The notes beneath the pieces were generated by a model. That model had not been told where the DNA came from. It was given only the letters and a program-made list of their open reading frames with translations, and ran no database searches. This document shows positions 5,729 to 5,872 of a DNA stretch of 5,872 nucleotides, piece after piece. This stretch comes from an uncultured Eubacteriales bacterium (GTDB lineage Bacteria > Bacillota > Clostridia > Oscillospirales > CAG-272), in the NCBI GenBank assembly GCA_934481325.1, contig CAKSPL010000085.1, forward strand, positions 1 through 5,872, given 5' to 3'. The translations under genes and the position numbers were made by a program. Every line of letters begins with the position of its first letter. Position 1 is the first letter of the stretch.

Positions 5729-5757
5729 TTGACAAAAGGTAATCTTTATGGTATAAT
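5729..5757 (+). promoter_or_regulatory. Consensus sigma-A promoter of the tRNA cluster
   Basis: TTGACA (5729-5734), a 17-base spacer and TATAAT (5752-5757) are both perfect consensus hexamers. TG one base before the -10 (5749-5750) gives an extended -10, and upstream A-tracts may act as an UP element. Transcription would begin near 5764, about 5 bases before the first tRNA, fitting a strong stable-RNA promoter. Confidence 0.93.
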
Positions 5758-5768
5758 GTCATTCGTTC

Positions 5769-5845
5769 GGCGGAATAGCTCAGTTGGCTAGAGCGTCCGG
5801 TTCATACCCGGCAGGTCGTAGGTTCAAATCCCACTTCCGCTACCA
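5769..5845 (+). tRNA. tRNA-Met (anticodon CAT, elongator type)
   Basis: This 77-base cloverleaf has acceptor GGCGGAA (5769-5775) pairing with TTCCGCT (5835-5841), the first pair being G-T. The D arm is GCTC/GAGC, the anticodon loop is TTCATAC with CAT at 5803-5805, the T loop is TTCAAAT (5823-5829), the discriminator is A and CCA is encoded. The pattern resembles clostridial elongator tRNA-Met. It is not an initiator, because the first acceptor pair is a G-T wobble rather than unpaired. A tRNA-Ile2 with lysidine at C34 cannot be fully excluded. Two stem positions do not pair: T5796-C5812 (27-43) and A5820-C5832 (51-63). Confidence 0.92.
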
Positions 5846-5872
5846 GGCCCGTTCGTCCAGCGGTTAAGACAC
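5846..5872 (+). tRNA. tRNA-Glu-like gene, 5' part only (cut by window edge)
   Basis: The sequence begins directly after the CCA of tRNA-Met with no spacer. It shows an acceptor strand GGCCCGT, then TC and a D arm GTCC-AGCGGTTAA-GAC. This start is typical of bacterial tRNA-Glu. The anticodon lies beyond the window, so the identity is inferred from the 5' third only. Confidence 0.75.

Noticed and set aside
5475..5762. Minus-strand open frame of 95 codons (Phe/Leu/Arg-rich) between the tRNA promoter and PadR
   Set aside because: It overlaps both promoters and the PadR start, has no ribosome site, and its hydrophobic content comes from A-tracts read in reverse.
1..5872. CRISPR array, insertion sequence or prophage attachment site
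   Set aside because: No regularly spaced direct repeats, transposase, integrase or target duplications were seen. The tRNA genes at the right edge could serve as an integration site, but no direct repeat of their 3' ends is present.

Overview
The window looks like chromosomal DNA from a strictly anaerobic, fairly GC-rich Firmicute, probably a gut-type clostridium (Oscillospiraceae/Ruminococcaceae-like; inferred from gene content and style, no search was possible). Pointers are an oxygen-sensitive class III ribonucleotide reductase operon, textbook sigma-A promoters (TTGACA-17-TATAAT type), strong G-rich Shine-Dalgarno sites, a small PadR regulator and tRNA genes with encoded CCA ends.

Layout. 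Positions 1-687 (+) hold the C-terminal membrane half of a P-type Ca2+-transporting ATPase, cut by the left edge. It converges on the nrd operon, and two back-to-back hairpin terminators (691-727 and 737-770) separate them. The operon reads right to left: nrdG (4771-4076), nrdD (4053-1687) and trxB (1687-782). It is driven by a consensus promoter at 4831-4803, which two NrdR-box-like sites appear to overlap and flank. About 290 bases of A-tract-rich, hairpin-rich non-coding DNA follow. Next come a PadR-family regulator (5487-5143, minus) with its own terminator and promoter, then a spacer of about 200 bases. A consensus promoter then drives a tRNA cluster (+): tRNA-Met(CAT) at 5769-5845 and, directly abutting it, the start of a tRNA-Glu-like gene cut by the right edge.

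How the genes work together. NrdG is a radical-SAM activase that installs the glycyl radical on NrdD, which reduces ribonucleotides to deoxyribonucleotides without oxygen. This NrdD carries an extra C-terminal glutaredoxin/NrdH-like domain with a CPNC motif. The next gene, translationally coupled to it, is a thioredoxin-reductase-like flavoprotein. Together they suggest a self-contained, formate-independent route: electron donor, then TrxB, then the tethered CPNC domain, then the NrdD active site. The TrxB lacks the arginine motif that binds the NADPH 2'-phosphate, so the primary donor may be NADH, reduced ferredoxin or something else. This electron-delivery unit under probable NrdR control is the most interesting system in the window.

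Other points of interest are a PadR protein that seems to lack part of its DNA-recognition helix and a tRNA-Met with two non-pairing stem positions.
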